A stretch of DNA of 17,304 nt, taken from assembly GCA_004151065.3 (NCBI GenBank), contig NWUY0300019210.1, positions 31,936 to 49,239 on the forward strand, given 5' to 3'. This DNA is from Larix sibirica (lineage: Eukaryota; Streptophyta; Pinopsida; Pinales; Pinaceae). This document shows, one piece after another, positions 1 to 9,180 of the stretch; the first letter of the stretch is position 1, and each line of letters begins with the position of its first letter. A program made the translations under genes and the position numbers. The notes beneath the pieces are model-generated. The model worked only from the letters and a program-made list of their open reading frames with translations. It was not told the DNA's origin and did no database searches.

Positions 1-479
1 CCAATGGGCTTAGGCTATTGTGACCCAATGCAAAATTTGGGACATGACAATGGGATTAGAAATGGCTCTTTAATTTGGAACATGCTTGGCAGAACATGTC
101 TGTAATCCAAAGCCATTGTTGCTAGAAAATTAGAGATGGTGATGCAATCTTTTTTCAAGATGATGCATGGCAGCAATTCCCCAAACTCAGAGACCACCCA
201 GACACTCAAGAGCTCAGAACCCATCTTCAAGAATGTAATAAAAAAAATTCAATCGTTATTGGTACTCAAAAAATCTTGGCATAGGGTCGAACATGGCCAA
301 ACATACCAGAAAATTAGAATTGGGATGGCTTTTGGACAAAACTCCAGAAGAAACAAATATGAGTTAAAGTTGGACCTGACAAGTTCTAATGGGGACACAA
401 AGTTGATGGTTGCTTTTCTCTAAAGGAATCCTACTCTCGAGTTCTTGAAGTCCCCCAAGAAGACACCAAATCTATATGG

Positions 480-720
480 ACGCAAATTTGGAAATAGAAT
501 TTATGGCCAAAAGTATCCACCTTCCTATGGCTGGTAGGCAGGACGAAAATTTTAACCTGGGATCAACACATTTGAAGGGGATTTGAAAGCCCTTCTTTGT
601 GTCACCTCTATCAAGCTGAAGAGGAAGCATGGAGCATTTACTAAATCAATGCTCTTTTTTCTCAACCTTGTGGAATCAAGGGGTGACCCTTTTCCAACAA
701 TCGAATAAAGATGGGGACAA
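480..720 (+). pseudogene. LINE-A zinc-finger (zf-RVT) domain remnant
   Basis: This domain sits between the reverse transcriptase and RNase H of plant LINEs. The sequence reads WPKVSTFLWL, then TKILTWD, then a finger start C-H-L-Y (600-611), where the family normally has C-x2-C, so the second cysteine has become tyrosine. It continues through EEEAWSIY, a TAA stop, and ALFSQP. Further down, after a frame change, the expected W-x-G context is present. The domain cannot bind zinc as written. The assignment rests on motif order and on the flanking LINE parts. Confidence 0.7.
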
Positions 721-1075
721 CATAAAATCAACCATTGAACAGTGGAGAAAAGGAGCTTTCATGAACCCCATTATGAATCATGCCTAGCAATTATTCCAGG
801 TTTCCTCCTTTGGGAAACATGGAAAGAACACAATATGAACATATTCAAGGACACTGACATGGACAACCATCTGATCTGGAACAAGCTTTGCACAACATTC
901 TAGAGACGATTCAAGTAACCCATTGGTCATAGACAAACTGGCAATGCCAAGGAAAGGAGAAAAACATAATGCACAATTGGGGTTTCAACCCAACCCATCA
1001 TCCCCATTGCCCTATTCCTTCAAAGCCTTTGTCTAGCGTTCTGAATCAAATGACTCCACCCCCATATAGTTTCAA

Positions 1076-1500
1076 GAAACTTAATTTTGACGATGCTTTG
1101 AAAGGAAACTCAAGCCTAGCAAGATTTGGTGGCATAATTTGTGATGTTCAGGGAAATTTCTTTGGATTTACGCAAGATCTCTGGGTATAGACAACAATAA
1201 TGTTGTGGAACTCTATGCTTTAGAATATGGTCTCCGACGTGCAATTAGAGAGGGATACAAAAAAATGGTGGTTGAAGGCAATTCTCATACTATCATTCAA
1301 ATGTTAACAAAGCTCTAGAACACCTCTCCAATCAGCAAAATATCCAAAAACTAGCGTCTAGAAGCAAAGTTGGAACAATTAGTTCACTCTCTCCCTCATA
1401 TTCCAGCGCTCATCCCCTCTCATGTTCATCGCTCAGCTAACAAAGTGGTCGATTGGTTGGTCAATAAAGGAGTATTCAAAGCCAATATGTCTTGGACATT
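1076..1500 (+). pseudogene. LINE-A RNase H domain remnant (RVT_3 type)
   Basis: This is the RNase H domain that would degrade RNA in RNA/DNA hybrids during retrotransposition. The first strand reads KLNFDDALKGNSS, with the first acidic residue of the active site, and then GGIICDVQGNFFGF. A +1 frame change near 1185 gives NNNVVELYALEYGL (second acidic residue, Glu). Then comes VVEGNSHTIIQML, where the family has Asp and this copy has Asn. The last acidic motif is HRSANKVVDWLVNKG (about 1427-1470). Two in-frame TAG stops lie near 1315 and 1353. One of the four catalytic positions is lost, so the domain is dead. The short open frame 969-1190 is only part of this domain and not a separate gene. 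Confidence 0.85.
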
Positions 1501-1520
1501 GATTGGTCCTTTCCTCTAGC

Positions 1521-2034
1521 CTCCACAATCACCTCTACTTGTGTGTACCTTGCTGACAAAGACTACAAATCCTTGGATGGGGTGTTAAGGGAGGAAAGGA
1601 GTATTCAAAGCCGTTGTCCAACATGAGGTGCTCTGAGCCTACCCACCTAGCTCTAGCAAAGAGTTAAGTGGCAAGGAAGGGTGAGATGTCTCGCATGCTC
1701 CCACTAATGCAGGTACTCAAAGGTTTGATAGGGTGTGACCTCCCTTGGGGTTGTCACAATATGAGCCCACCTAGTGACATCATTCCCACGAACATGGCTC
1801 AACAGATGACAGTCAAGGTGAGATAGTTTCAAACCGAAGCATGATTGTTTGGTAGATTGGGGATATAACTCAAGTGAAGTGACATGGTAAGAAGCGATCA
1901 TAGTTTTTCTATCAGTGCTAGTTGCAAATCACTTTGGTGCAAGGATTGTCTTTGTTTATTACCTCCACTCTCGACAACCTCCATGCAATTGGGTTGGTTT
2001 TGACTCCTTCGACTAGACAAGATCTCTTTGTTCG
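1521..2034. other. Unassigned spacer between LINE-A and a pseudogene
   Basis: No coding frame or RNA gene was recognised. A 16-bp exact repeat, aggagtattcaaagcc, occurs at about 1468 inside LINE-A and again near 1598, hinting at a small duplication at the 3' end of the LINE. The segment 1700-1800 is less AT-rich than its surroundings but shows no identifiable signal. The open frames here, on both strands, have no family features. Confidence 0.5.
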
Positions 2035-2687
2035 ATGGAGGCAAAAGCCGAATTCAAGGCGACCTTTGCTTACTATGTCGAATTTTCTTAGAAGCCTTCC
2101 CCATAGGTTTATGTTGTTTCTCCCATGACTCTCCCTATTCTTCAGGACCTTTTGTTCCCTACGGAATTTCTCCACATCTATTCTCTCTCAAATGATTGAT
2201 AGAGGTAGAGTTTGCTAAGGTAAAAAGATAAATGGATTAAATACTTACTCCAACGTTAAGAAAGAGGCCATGAACTCTATAGCAACTTATTGGGGGAACT
2301 CCAAACAACATTCAACATGCAATTTCTCAAGTTGAAGACGAGGTCAAAATGGAAAGGGCCTTTTTGTAGTGTGTGGAAATTGAAGCAAATTTGAAACCTT
2401 GGATCTCGGACACGAGAACCACTAGGGCACGAGATGCCAAATGCTTCAAAACAATGGCATTATATTGGCAACTGAAGACTCTAATTGGTAAGGCACTCTT
2501 GGAGCACAATGAGGCTCGAAATGAAGTTTAGCTATAGGTGGACAAGGTTTAGACTAAGACAAAGAAATTGGATGCCCAACTCAATGTTGTTGCCAAGGCT
2601 GCCTGTGGAATTGAATTTGTTGAGAAGACTCGTCAACCTTCCCCTAGTCAAAAGGCTCCTAAAATCCCCATCCTTGATGATTACTAA
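2035..2687 (+). pseudogene. Decayed coding-like sequence of unknown family, about 217 codons
   Basis: A consistent protein-like reading can be followed from ATG at 2035 (MEAKAEFKATFAYYVEF) to a TAA at 2685-2687 (ending PILDDY). It has one frame change near 2200. The interior has readable segments such as PTLRKRP, NNIQHAISQVEDEVKMER and WQLKTLIGKALLEHNEA, then a heptad-like helical stretch rich in Lys, Asp, Gln and Leu. About ten stops interrupt it and most are TAG. Three of them fall within eleven codons around 2527-2555, at places where Gln would fit the helical pattern. No domain is recognised. It could be a gag-like or accessory retroelement frame, or a fragment of a cellular gene. The overlapping open frames 1922-2128, 2485-2844 and those on the minus strand are probably chance. 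Confidence 0.45.
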
Positions 2688-3026
2688 TATGTTTAGTTAT
2701 ATCTCTGTGGAATCTTCTTTTTTGATCCCTTGCTATTCTAGTTTATATATCATTTTCTCTAGCTATCATGTAGGAACGACAAGATGGTATTTCCCAAATA
2801 TCAAACCAACAACTCAACTTTTCATACATTTTATTTTAGTATAATATAATCATAGCTAGCTCACAAAAAATAAAAATAAACAAGGCATGGAAAGCACCTA
2901 TAACTAATTTTCTAACTTCTATGAAAAATAAACTCCATGCCAAATTATGGAAATATAAATTCAAAGAAGTGCAACTCTTGGGCTACATCATCTTGGAGGA
3001 AACCATTTAGACATATTCTTAGTAAA
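2688..3026. other. AT-rich spacer without recognisable features
   Basis: The sequence is T-rich to about 2850 and A-rich afterwards. I see no domain, RNA or clear repeat. It ends at the left target duplication of the SINE. Confidence 0.5.
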
Positions 3027-3047
3027 TAAAAAGATCGTATAGAATGG
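3027..3047 (+). repeat. Left target-site duplication of the first SINE
   Basis: This is a run of T and A followed by gatcgtatagaatgg. The same block, with one substitution (gatcatatagaatgg) and one inserted base before it, recurs at 3248-3269. The two copies bracket the tRNA-like sequence, as expected of duplications made by LINE machinery during SINE insertion. Confidence 0.8.
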
Positions 3048-3247
3048 CTCATGCGGTGTAGATCAGTTGGCGATAGGGTGCACTATTAAGGCACTCCTTG
3101 CGACATCGCTAATTCAAACCTTGTAACCATGTGCACCATGCATGTGGCAGTGTTAGTACACATGGGGGTATAGTGAAAGCAGACTGGAATCAACTACGTG
3201 TCACACGAGTTCGGACCCAACCTAGTTATTGATTCCCCTAATTATAA
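3048..3247 (+). mobile_element. tRNA-derived SINE (S1), apparently with two tRNA-like heads
   Basis: This is a short non-autonomous retroposon of about 200 bp with an internal RNA polymerase III promoter. Head 1 has an A box, TAGATCAGTTGG (3059-3070), that fits TRGYNNARNNGG at all but one position, and a B box, AATTCAAACC (3111-3120), 40 bp downstream. A second tRNA-like module follows. It has ggggtatagtg (3165-3175) as the A-box region and GAGTTCGGACCC (3207-3218), a good B box, then tgattcccctaa and an A-rich tail. The second module matches the third SINE (14641-14735) with the same internal spacing. A pair of roughly 21-bp target duplications encloses both modules, so they seem to have moved as one unit. 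It was presumably mobilised in trans by a LINE. Confidence 0.75.
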
Positions 3248-3269
3248 TAAAAATGATCATATAGAATGG
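3248..3269 (+). repeat. Right target-site duplication of the first SINE
   Basis: This copy, ending gatcatatagaatgg, directly follows the A-rich tail of the SINE and matches the copy at 3027-3047, with one substitution and one indel. The border between tail and duplication is uncertain by a few A residues. Confidence 0.8.
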
Positions 3270-3429
3270 TCCACTCCAAAGAATTGTTGACTTGTAGTTA
3301 ACTTCCAAATGATACACTAAAATTTTCTCTCAAATAACTCTTCCACTTTCCTCCTTCTAAAAATAGAGATCAGGTTTGAACCAATGTGAAGAAAGATTGC
3401 TTTGCATACTTTTGCTTCTAGCTTATGCG

Positions 3430-3549
3430 TTCAAATGACAATTATTTTATGGTGAACAATGCACACATAAAAGGCATTAATAAAAACTATTCAAATGACA
3501 ATTATTCTATGTTGAACAATGCACACATAAAAGGCATTAATAAAAACTA
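3430..3549. repeat. Two-copy 60-bp tandem duplication
   Basis: Units 3430-3489 and 3490-3549 have exactly the same length and differ at only two positions (t/c and g/t). Each starts ttcaaatgacaattatt and ends taataaaaacta. No coding frame crosses it. The near-identity suggests a recent local duplication compared with the decay of the neighbouring elements. Confidence 0.95.
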
Positions 3550-4132
3550 GAGAAAGGGTGTAAGACAATGTGTCAAGAATTCTTAAGAAAATACAAATTT
3601 AACAATAAAAAAAAATAGGAATGTGCACCTCTTTTATCTTCCCAACATTAATAAATTAAAAATACCTTTGAAAAAATGGGACTATTTTGTCATTTGTTCC
3701 GGTTACAAATATATCATTTTATTCTCTTAGGTCCATTAAGTAAAAAATATATATATAGTTTTTGTCAACAGGAAAAACATTGGTACTTCACGAAAAATAA
3801 AACTATTACAAAATCACTACAATTTGATAAACATTTAGCATGGATCTGTACATTGATGTGCTCAAGTGTTATTTAGTGATTATTGTGATCATTATATTAA
3901 TTATAATAATAATAATTGCACTGAGAATAGCAATAATTTTATGTCGACTCAAAATAAATAAAAATAAAACCTGCATAGATCCATCTTAAATCAGGATCTG
4001 AAATTGGATTCCTCTCAGTGCTTAATAGATCTGGNTTTGAGTTATGCACAATATAAAGGTTTAGTACAATTGTCCCCATATAAATCATAAGAGAAGAGTT
4101 CATCAAAGACCAAAGCTTCAATTGAACTTGTC
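3550..4132. other. Very AT-rich spacer
   Basis: This holds A runs, a TA run near 3747-3757 and a TAA/ATT microsatellite-like run near 3902-3917. Short open frames occur on both strands but lack protein features. The ambiguous base at 4035 lies here. From about 4085 the reading frame of the next pseudogene can already be followed (EKSSSKTKASIEL), so its true start may lie upstream of the ATG at 4133. Confidence 0.5.
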
Positions 4133-6181
4133 ATGTCCCTTACTCAGCAGGCCAAATCTTTGAAAGGTAAGGAACCTGAAAGGCCTAATCCTTCTGTCAT
4201 TATTTGTTCTAAGTCATAGATTATTGCTAACCTGGTGGTTAAAGATGAAAATATTTCATCCACTAGTGTCCCTAACCTTCTTCCCACAAACATTTAGCTC
4301 ATTGATCTAAATGAAGAGAAACCAACTGAAGAAATACTTCCCACTAAAATCACTCAGGATTCCTCAAACCTTGTACCCATGTTAACTCAAGTTAAGGATA
4401 TTACAAGATCCCCATCTATTTCTTTTCTCATAGTTTCCCATAAAATTTGATCAAAAGCTAATGACCAATTGACTAAAGAATCTAAAAACCAATCTCATCA
4501 TGATCCTATGGATTCTCAACCTACTACTTCACCTACTCAGAATTTTCCCCAATCTGATCCTATGGATTAGACATAGTCGCAAGTTCTAGATTGCCTTGAT
4601 ACTTTACAAATTTCCCCTGCTCTTGAGCAAACCAATCCTATGGAAGTTGACATTATTCCTTCAACCAAGGAAAATGGTGGGTTGACCTCACAATTTGAAA
4701 ATAATCTCACTTCAACTCAAACCTCCCAGTCTGAGTTGGAAATTGTACCCTCCTTTGCCTCTCAAATAGTTCAATTCAACCCTCAGATTCCCTATGTGTC
4801 ATCCCAAGGCCAATTGGTTGTTAATACAAAGCCTATACCTATTGTGTCATTTGTTGGTCCCTTAGTCTCATATGCTCAAGAAAGTGTGGATTTTGGAGAG
4901 GATGCAATAGTTTTTGTAGGACACTACTTTTTCAATAGGAAACTGAAATTTGTCATTAAAAGAGGTAGTAAGAGATCCAGGTTGGAAAGTTCTGTCAGTG
5001 GACCTCCTAAACAACAAATTGTTTGGGCACAAGCATTTATGGATGTGCAAAAAGAGGCCACTAAAAAACTATTTCCATAGGATCATTTCCATGGGATAAT
5101 TTCCATTCTATTTCCAATTTGAACAGATTTATAGATGAGGAAAAATCCAAAGTAGCTCCTCTAGAGGCTAAGAATATTTCCCTCCATAAATAGTTTTCCA
5201 GATAGATTGATGATCTCAAAATGCAACATCAGGTGGAGCTTAATGCTGCTTTTGGAATGTCTAAACTCAGTTGTTGATGAAAAGATGAAAGCAAAAGAGA
5301 TTATTGTAGAGCATTATAGTTAGATTCGAGACCTACAACATATCATCCAACATCTCACTTTTCAAGCCACTTCTAGCCTATCCTGCAAGCTAACTTTAGA
5401 TGAATTTTAAATGGAAGCATTAGCTATGAATACAGATTACCGGGAAATTCATAAAAGATTTTTCTCCGAGATGAATGACTTGCAAGATTATTTCAATATA
5501 TTTGTTCACCTTTATGGTATGGTGGATGAACAAAGGGAGGAGAAAACGATTTCTCATAGAGCCTTTGAATAGTTAGTTAATTAGTTAACTCTAATGAAGA
5601 ATGTTCCTGAAACATTACCTAGATTAGATGCCAAGCAGTAAAAAAAGGTCAACATTTCCCTTAAATCTTGGAACTTTGTATGTGATGAAGTCACGTGAAT
5701 AGTAGAAAAGGGACAAAAAATTTGCAACATATTCTGGATAGAAACATATAACATACTTGAGGACATGGGCATGCAGAATTTTGAACAGTTGGTTGTTGCA
5801 ATATCCTTGAAGCTCAAGATCAACGGTGTTGATAAAAGAAAATATGACTCAGCTGAACAAATTAAAGCCCTTTGCCAACTCGACTTGCCAGCTATTAAGT
5901 TGTTTGTTTCTTTCCCAATTGCCATGAAGAAACCTCTCACCAAATTCCTTAACAACTGGAGTAAGGTTAGGTAGAAGGATATCGACTTATTCATTTGCAA
6001 GGTAGAACTTCAGTTGAAGCATGTAGTCTACAACGATGTTACTCATATGCTAGAAGTGCATGACAAGTGGAAAGAATATTTGCCTAATCCTAGTCATAAT
6101 AGTTAGATCTCTCTAGGCTTTAGGAGATCTATTGCTTAATTTGTGGAACAGTCTTGTCCACTTGTAACTATTTATATGTAA
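4133..6181 (+). pseudogene. Long decayed reading frame of unknown family, about 680 codons
   Basis: One protein-like frame runs from ATG 4133 (MSLTQQAKSLKGKEPERPN) to about 5080 and, after frameshifts, on to a TAA at 6179-6181. The first 300 codons are rich in Ser, Thr, Pro, Gln and Asn and carry a repeated DPMD motif (near 4502, 4556; NPMEVD near 4635). Next come a hydrophobic, more ordered part and a basic cluster, KRGSKRSRLE (about 4957-4986), that could be a nuclear signal. From 5110 the protein is charged and looks helical or coiled-coil. It ends with well-formed segments such as SAEQIKALCQLDLPAIKLF and LTKFLNNWSKVR. About 18 stops interrupt it, most of them TAG. I recognise no domain. 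It could be an accessory ORF of a plant retroelement or an old retrocopy of a cellular gene. The open minus-strand frame 5581-6000 is its shadow. Confidence 0.6.
5072..5113. repeat. 14-bp period short tandem repeat that breaks the reading frame
   Basis: tttcca starts at 5072, 5086 and 5100. The first two units, tttccataggatca and tttccatgggataa, agree at 11 of 14 positions; the third agrees only in its first seven bases. The insertion is not a multiple of three and coincides with the point where the long pseudogene frame ends at a TAG (5078-5080). Downstream the protein-like reading resumes in another frame (NLNRFIDEEKSKV), which a single 14-bp duplication would explain. Confidence 0.7.
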
Positions 6182-7102
6182 TATATGTAATTGAGTGGGG
6201 GTTGATCTGGATTCAATCCTGATGAAAATTTCTTTTGTATCAGATTATTAAGAATAGTTGAGGACTTCTTTTGAAAATTCTATACATTTTTTTGGAGCAA
6301 CAAATGAAGGTTGAAGGTTTTCTTTCATATTGGTCATGGTTGATTGAGTAATGTTTGAATGTTTCTTTGCTTTTGCTTAATCTACCTTTGTGATCTATTA
6401 GTCTTTTTCAAATTTGGAAATGTGTTTTTAGAATACAAATCTTTTTACCTTTTGCATTACAATGGCTATATTTTAGTTTAGTGATTTTTCATTCATATTT
6501 GTTATCAACAGATTTAGATGTTTTATGCACAGGGTTTCTTGGATTTATTCATAACTCTTATTCTAACATGCTTAACTTATTTTTAATTATAAATTTGTTT
6601 AACAATTGTTATTATTTCAGTAATAGTTATGTTTATTTGGAATTTGTTTCAAAGGCATTATCATAGAATTAATAATTTGCTCGCAAACAATAATATTATA
6701 GTCTATGTATTTTCAGTAATATTTTATTGATTTCGCACAAGCTAATTCTTTAATGTGTTATAATATGATCTTGGATTTGTCCCTGGTTGACTTGTAACAT
6801 AATTAATATTTTCATATACCCGTCAGGCATAGTTTCTTAATTTCTCTTTTATAGGTTTTCTTTAGTTAGTTTTCCTCAACAGACTTCTTTGCTAATCATT
6901 TTTAGATTATGTGAGACACAGAGTTGTATTTGTATAATTAGATAGGATTGCATTTAGGGTTTAGGAATGTATAATTTAAGTCTCCCTTTTGAGGAGAAAC
7001 CCAATCATTGGAAATAGGTCCAACATAATCCCGTTAGAGGCAGCTACACCAAATGACCGGGGATCTAGAAAAACCCTAGATCGGGTTGTCTCTCTTACGT
7101 TT
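6182..7102. other. T-rich spacer, possible 5' leader of LINE-B at its end
   Basis: From 6182 to about 6900 the sequence is T-rich with no recognised feature; the open frame 6481-6666 is low-complexity and not protein-like. From about 6940 to 7100 composition is more balanced and could be the LINE-B 5' untranslated region. A small perfect inverted repeat, gatctag / ctagatc (7062-7068 and 7076-7082), has a 7-base loop. I see no promoter that can be named. Confidence 0.4.
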
Positions 7103-7737
7103 ATGAACATGTCAGTTCTGCACGTCAACAAAGCTCACTAGAAAATCAAATCCAAAGAGTATTACCTACATGAAGGAAATCCAGTTCCAGTCTCTCAATA
7201 TTAGGATGTTGCGGATGCCTCCCCCTCATTTTCTCAAAAATTCCAAGCTCAACGGGTGACAGAAGTTGATCCACAAACTCAAGGTATAGTCCTTTCCTTA
7301 GTCTCACCCTCGCCTTATATAAAAATTATTGCTTCACACTTAGAATCCATTATGGGGGTTATAAAGGATTTATCGAAACTAGTTGGGTGTACGAAGGAGT
7401 TTGTGCCAATTGTATCGGGTAATCCCCCCTAAGTGAAGTAATAGATACAAGTTCCTCAAAACATGACCATGTTATTGATGACTCTTATTTTTCTAAGTTG
7501 AAAAAAATGAACCTGATTTTGTCTAGTTATCAACTTATATCAAATAAATTTGTAGCTTTAGAAGAAATTGGAACATTAGAAGGTGTCCTAACACCTCTAT
7601 TCTTCTTTTTGAAAAACATGAACCTGATTTTGTCTAGTTATCAACTTATATCAAATAAATTTGTAGCTTTGGAAGAAATTGGCACATTAGAAGGTGTCCT
7701 AACACCTCTATTGGATCAACCTATCCAAGTGGGCTGA
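7103..7737 (+). pseudogene. LINE-B ORF1-like remnant with internal duplication
   Basis: From ATG 7103 the frame reads MNMSVLHVNKAH and continues, broken by TAG stops, through SPSFSQKFQAQRVTEVDPQ and SHLESIMGVIKDLSKL to about 7430. It resumes from about 7482 to 7735 with the duplicated block MNLILSSYQLISNKF. It is called ORF1-like only because it lies about 115 bp upstream of the endonuclease domain, the place of ORF1 in plant LINEs. No zinc knuckle or RNA-recognition motif was seen. An unrelated flanking gene piece cannot be excluded. Confidence 0.45.
7498..7719 (+). repeat. In-frame 111-bp (37-codon) tandem duplication
   Basis: The unit at 7498-7608 is repeated at 7609-7719. Over about 100 bp the copies differ at only a few positions (such as tta/ttg and gaaca/gcaca), and both end aacacctctatt. 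The period is 111 bp, so both copies stay in one open frame, which runs 7498-7737 without a stop. This is one of the longer open stretches in the window. Confidence 0.95.
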
Positions 7738-7851
7738 AAATCCAATATATCCAAAGCAAAATCTAAGGCCTCCTTGGAAATATAGGAAGGAAAGCAATTG
7801 ACCATTGATAGGGCACTGAGAGCTAGTAAGCCCTTGTCCAAATCTCCAACG

Positions 7852-8570
7852 TGATTGTTCTATCCTTAAACATGAGAGGGGTAGGGGTGTCCCAAAATGA
7901 CAAACCCTCTATAGATTGTTTTATGTTTATAGACTGGACGTCATTATGTTGCAAGAAACGATGTGTTCAGGGACAAAATCTATTGATATCCTTTCACAAC
8001 TGTTAAAAAGTTGGAATTTCAATGTTGTAGATGCAGATGATTTATCTAGGGGGATTTTAATAGCCTAGAATCACAAAATTAATGCATGTTCTACAAATCT
8101 CATTCCTACATGTACCATATTATAAGGGGGAAGCAAAGGAGCTCGAATGTTTTTCAAGTTCATAAATTTGCATGGGTCATATGGTGATAGAAAGCCTTTA
8201 TAGGATAATCTCAATGATAATGAATATTTGAAAGGGGATAACATTATTCTCGGAGGAGACCTGAGTTTGTCATTGAGGGATGTATGGGGGGAATCGACTC
8301 GACAAGATCCTCTGGCTTAGTATTTTATAAATTTCTTTGAGGAAGTGAAACCCATAAATATTGAACATGTACAATTAATGTTGATTTGGAGAAATGTGAG
8401 AGTATGAGGCTTTGCCATGTTGAAAAGACTTGTTAGATTTTTTATGGTAGAAATTTTTATCAATGAAATCAAAAGGTACAGGTCCAGGGTAGGTCTGGGT
8501 GGTGCATAAGGCCACTGCTCAATCTTGCTTCTGTTTGAGAAGAAAGATGAAACACCGCCATGACCTTTCA
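7852..8570 (+). pseudogene. LINE-B apurinic-type endonuclease domain remnant
   Basis: This domain nicks target DNA to start target-primed reverse transcription. The start reads VIVLSLNMRGVGVSQ (7852). After a frame change it gives VIMLQETMCSG with the conserved Gln-Glu-Thr (about 7952-7960). Then come SRGILIA (near 8045) and NIILGGDLSLSL (8243-8272), which matches the GDxN motif with Asn changed to Ser. The end reads LVRFFMVE and KRYRSRVGLGGA, then TAA and GHCSILL (about 8500-8525). There the family has SDH, so the catalytic Asp is missing and the histidine remains. Stops include TAG at about 8069 and others. The domain is inactive. The open minus-strand frame 8317-8571 is a shadow. Confidence 0.8.
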
Positions 8571-8579
8571 ATTTTAATC

Positions 8580-9180
8580 ACACTTAGTTGGAAGAGAATG
8601 ATTTTAGATTGCTCATTACCTCAAGTTGGTCATTTTCCAATCCTCATTTAGGTCATTTCGCCATGATGCGATTTGCAACAAATTAAAAAAAGGTGAAAAA
8701 ACTGGCAAGTGAGTGGGATAGAGGGAAAAGGGAGGAAAGGAAAAAAAATTAAGGAATGTGGAAGAGGATATAGCCAATCTATTCACACAAAATACTTCAG
8801 GGTTTTTTTCTAATGATAAGTTAGAGGCTCTAAAGGCCTTGGGGCAACAAAAGAAGTTTCTTTTATATTTGGAGTAAAAAACTAGGCACCTCAAAAGCCA
8901 AGCCATCCGGCTGGAGGAAGGTGAAAACAATGCAAGTTTTTTTCATAAATACAATGCACACAGAGAATTTATGAATACAATCTAGGAGGCGAGGCTTTCA
9001 GATGGCACCAAGGTCTCAATCTTTAAAGAAATATCTACAACAATAAAGAGACACTTCCAATCACTATTCAAGGAGTCAAAAGAGTCGCACATTATAGAGC
9101 AAATGAGATTCATTAGGTTGTTCCCCAAACTATTTTACTAGGATATGAATGATACTTTAGAGGTTATAGTTACCAAAAAG
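8580..9180 (+). pseudogene. LINE-B linker between endonuclease and reverse transcriptase
   Basis: This link region is characteristic in plant LINEs. It has LEENDFRLLI (about 8587), then a charged helical part with KKVKKLASEWDRGKREERK (8685-8740). Next come LKSQAIRLEEGENNASFFH and KYNAHREFMNTI (about 8890-8980), ending with SDGTKVSIFKEISTTIKRHF (about 9000-9060). The block SQAI-L-EG-NN-FFH is a well-known landmark just ahead of the reverse transcriptase. The open minus-strand frame 8616-8930 is a shadow of this region. Confidence 0.75.

Larger units (their letters stand above)
1..1520 (+). mobile_element. LINE-A: 3' part of a decayed plant L1-type LINE ORF2
   Basis: This is the C-terminal portion of a non-LTR retrotransposon polyprotein; the rest lies upstream of the window. 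Pieced across frames, the order is that of plant L1-clade ORF2. First come GSLIWNMLGR (about 64-93) and GDAIFFQDDAW (about 138-172), which belong to the region after the reverse transcriptase. Next is a zinc-finger (zf-RVT) region (about 480-720), then the linker motif FLLWETWKEHN (about 802-834), then RNase H (1076-1500). Many stops and frameshifts make it non-functional. It differs from the second LINE in this window: the two RNase H parts show little similarity by eye, so they are probably different lineages. No poly(A) tail or target duplication was found at its 3' end, which fades out around 1520-1560. Confidence 0.85.

Noticed and set aside
1580-1740. Weak A-box-like and B-box-like words on both strands
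   Set aside because: Spacing and consensus match are poor; not enough to call a SINE.
3676-3876. Open frame of 66 codons in AT-rich DNA
   Set aside because: The product is low-complexity and aromatic/basic, as random AT-rich sequence gives; there is no homologous motif or context.
5581-6000. Minus-strand open frame of 139 codons, the second longest in the window
   Set aside because: It is antisense to the plus-strand pseudogene, which has readable protein segments throughout; the minus-strand product has no recognisable motif.
7062-7082. Short inverted repeat gatctag / ctagatc as a regulatory hairpin
   Set aside because: A 7-bp stem with a 7-base loop is too weak to support a function without conservation data.
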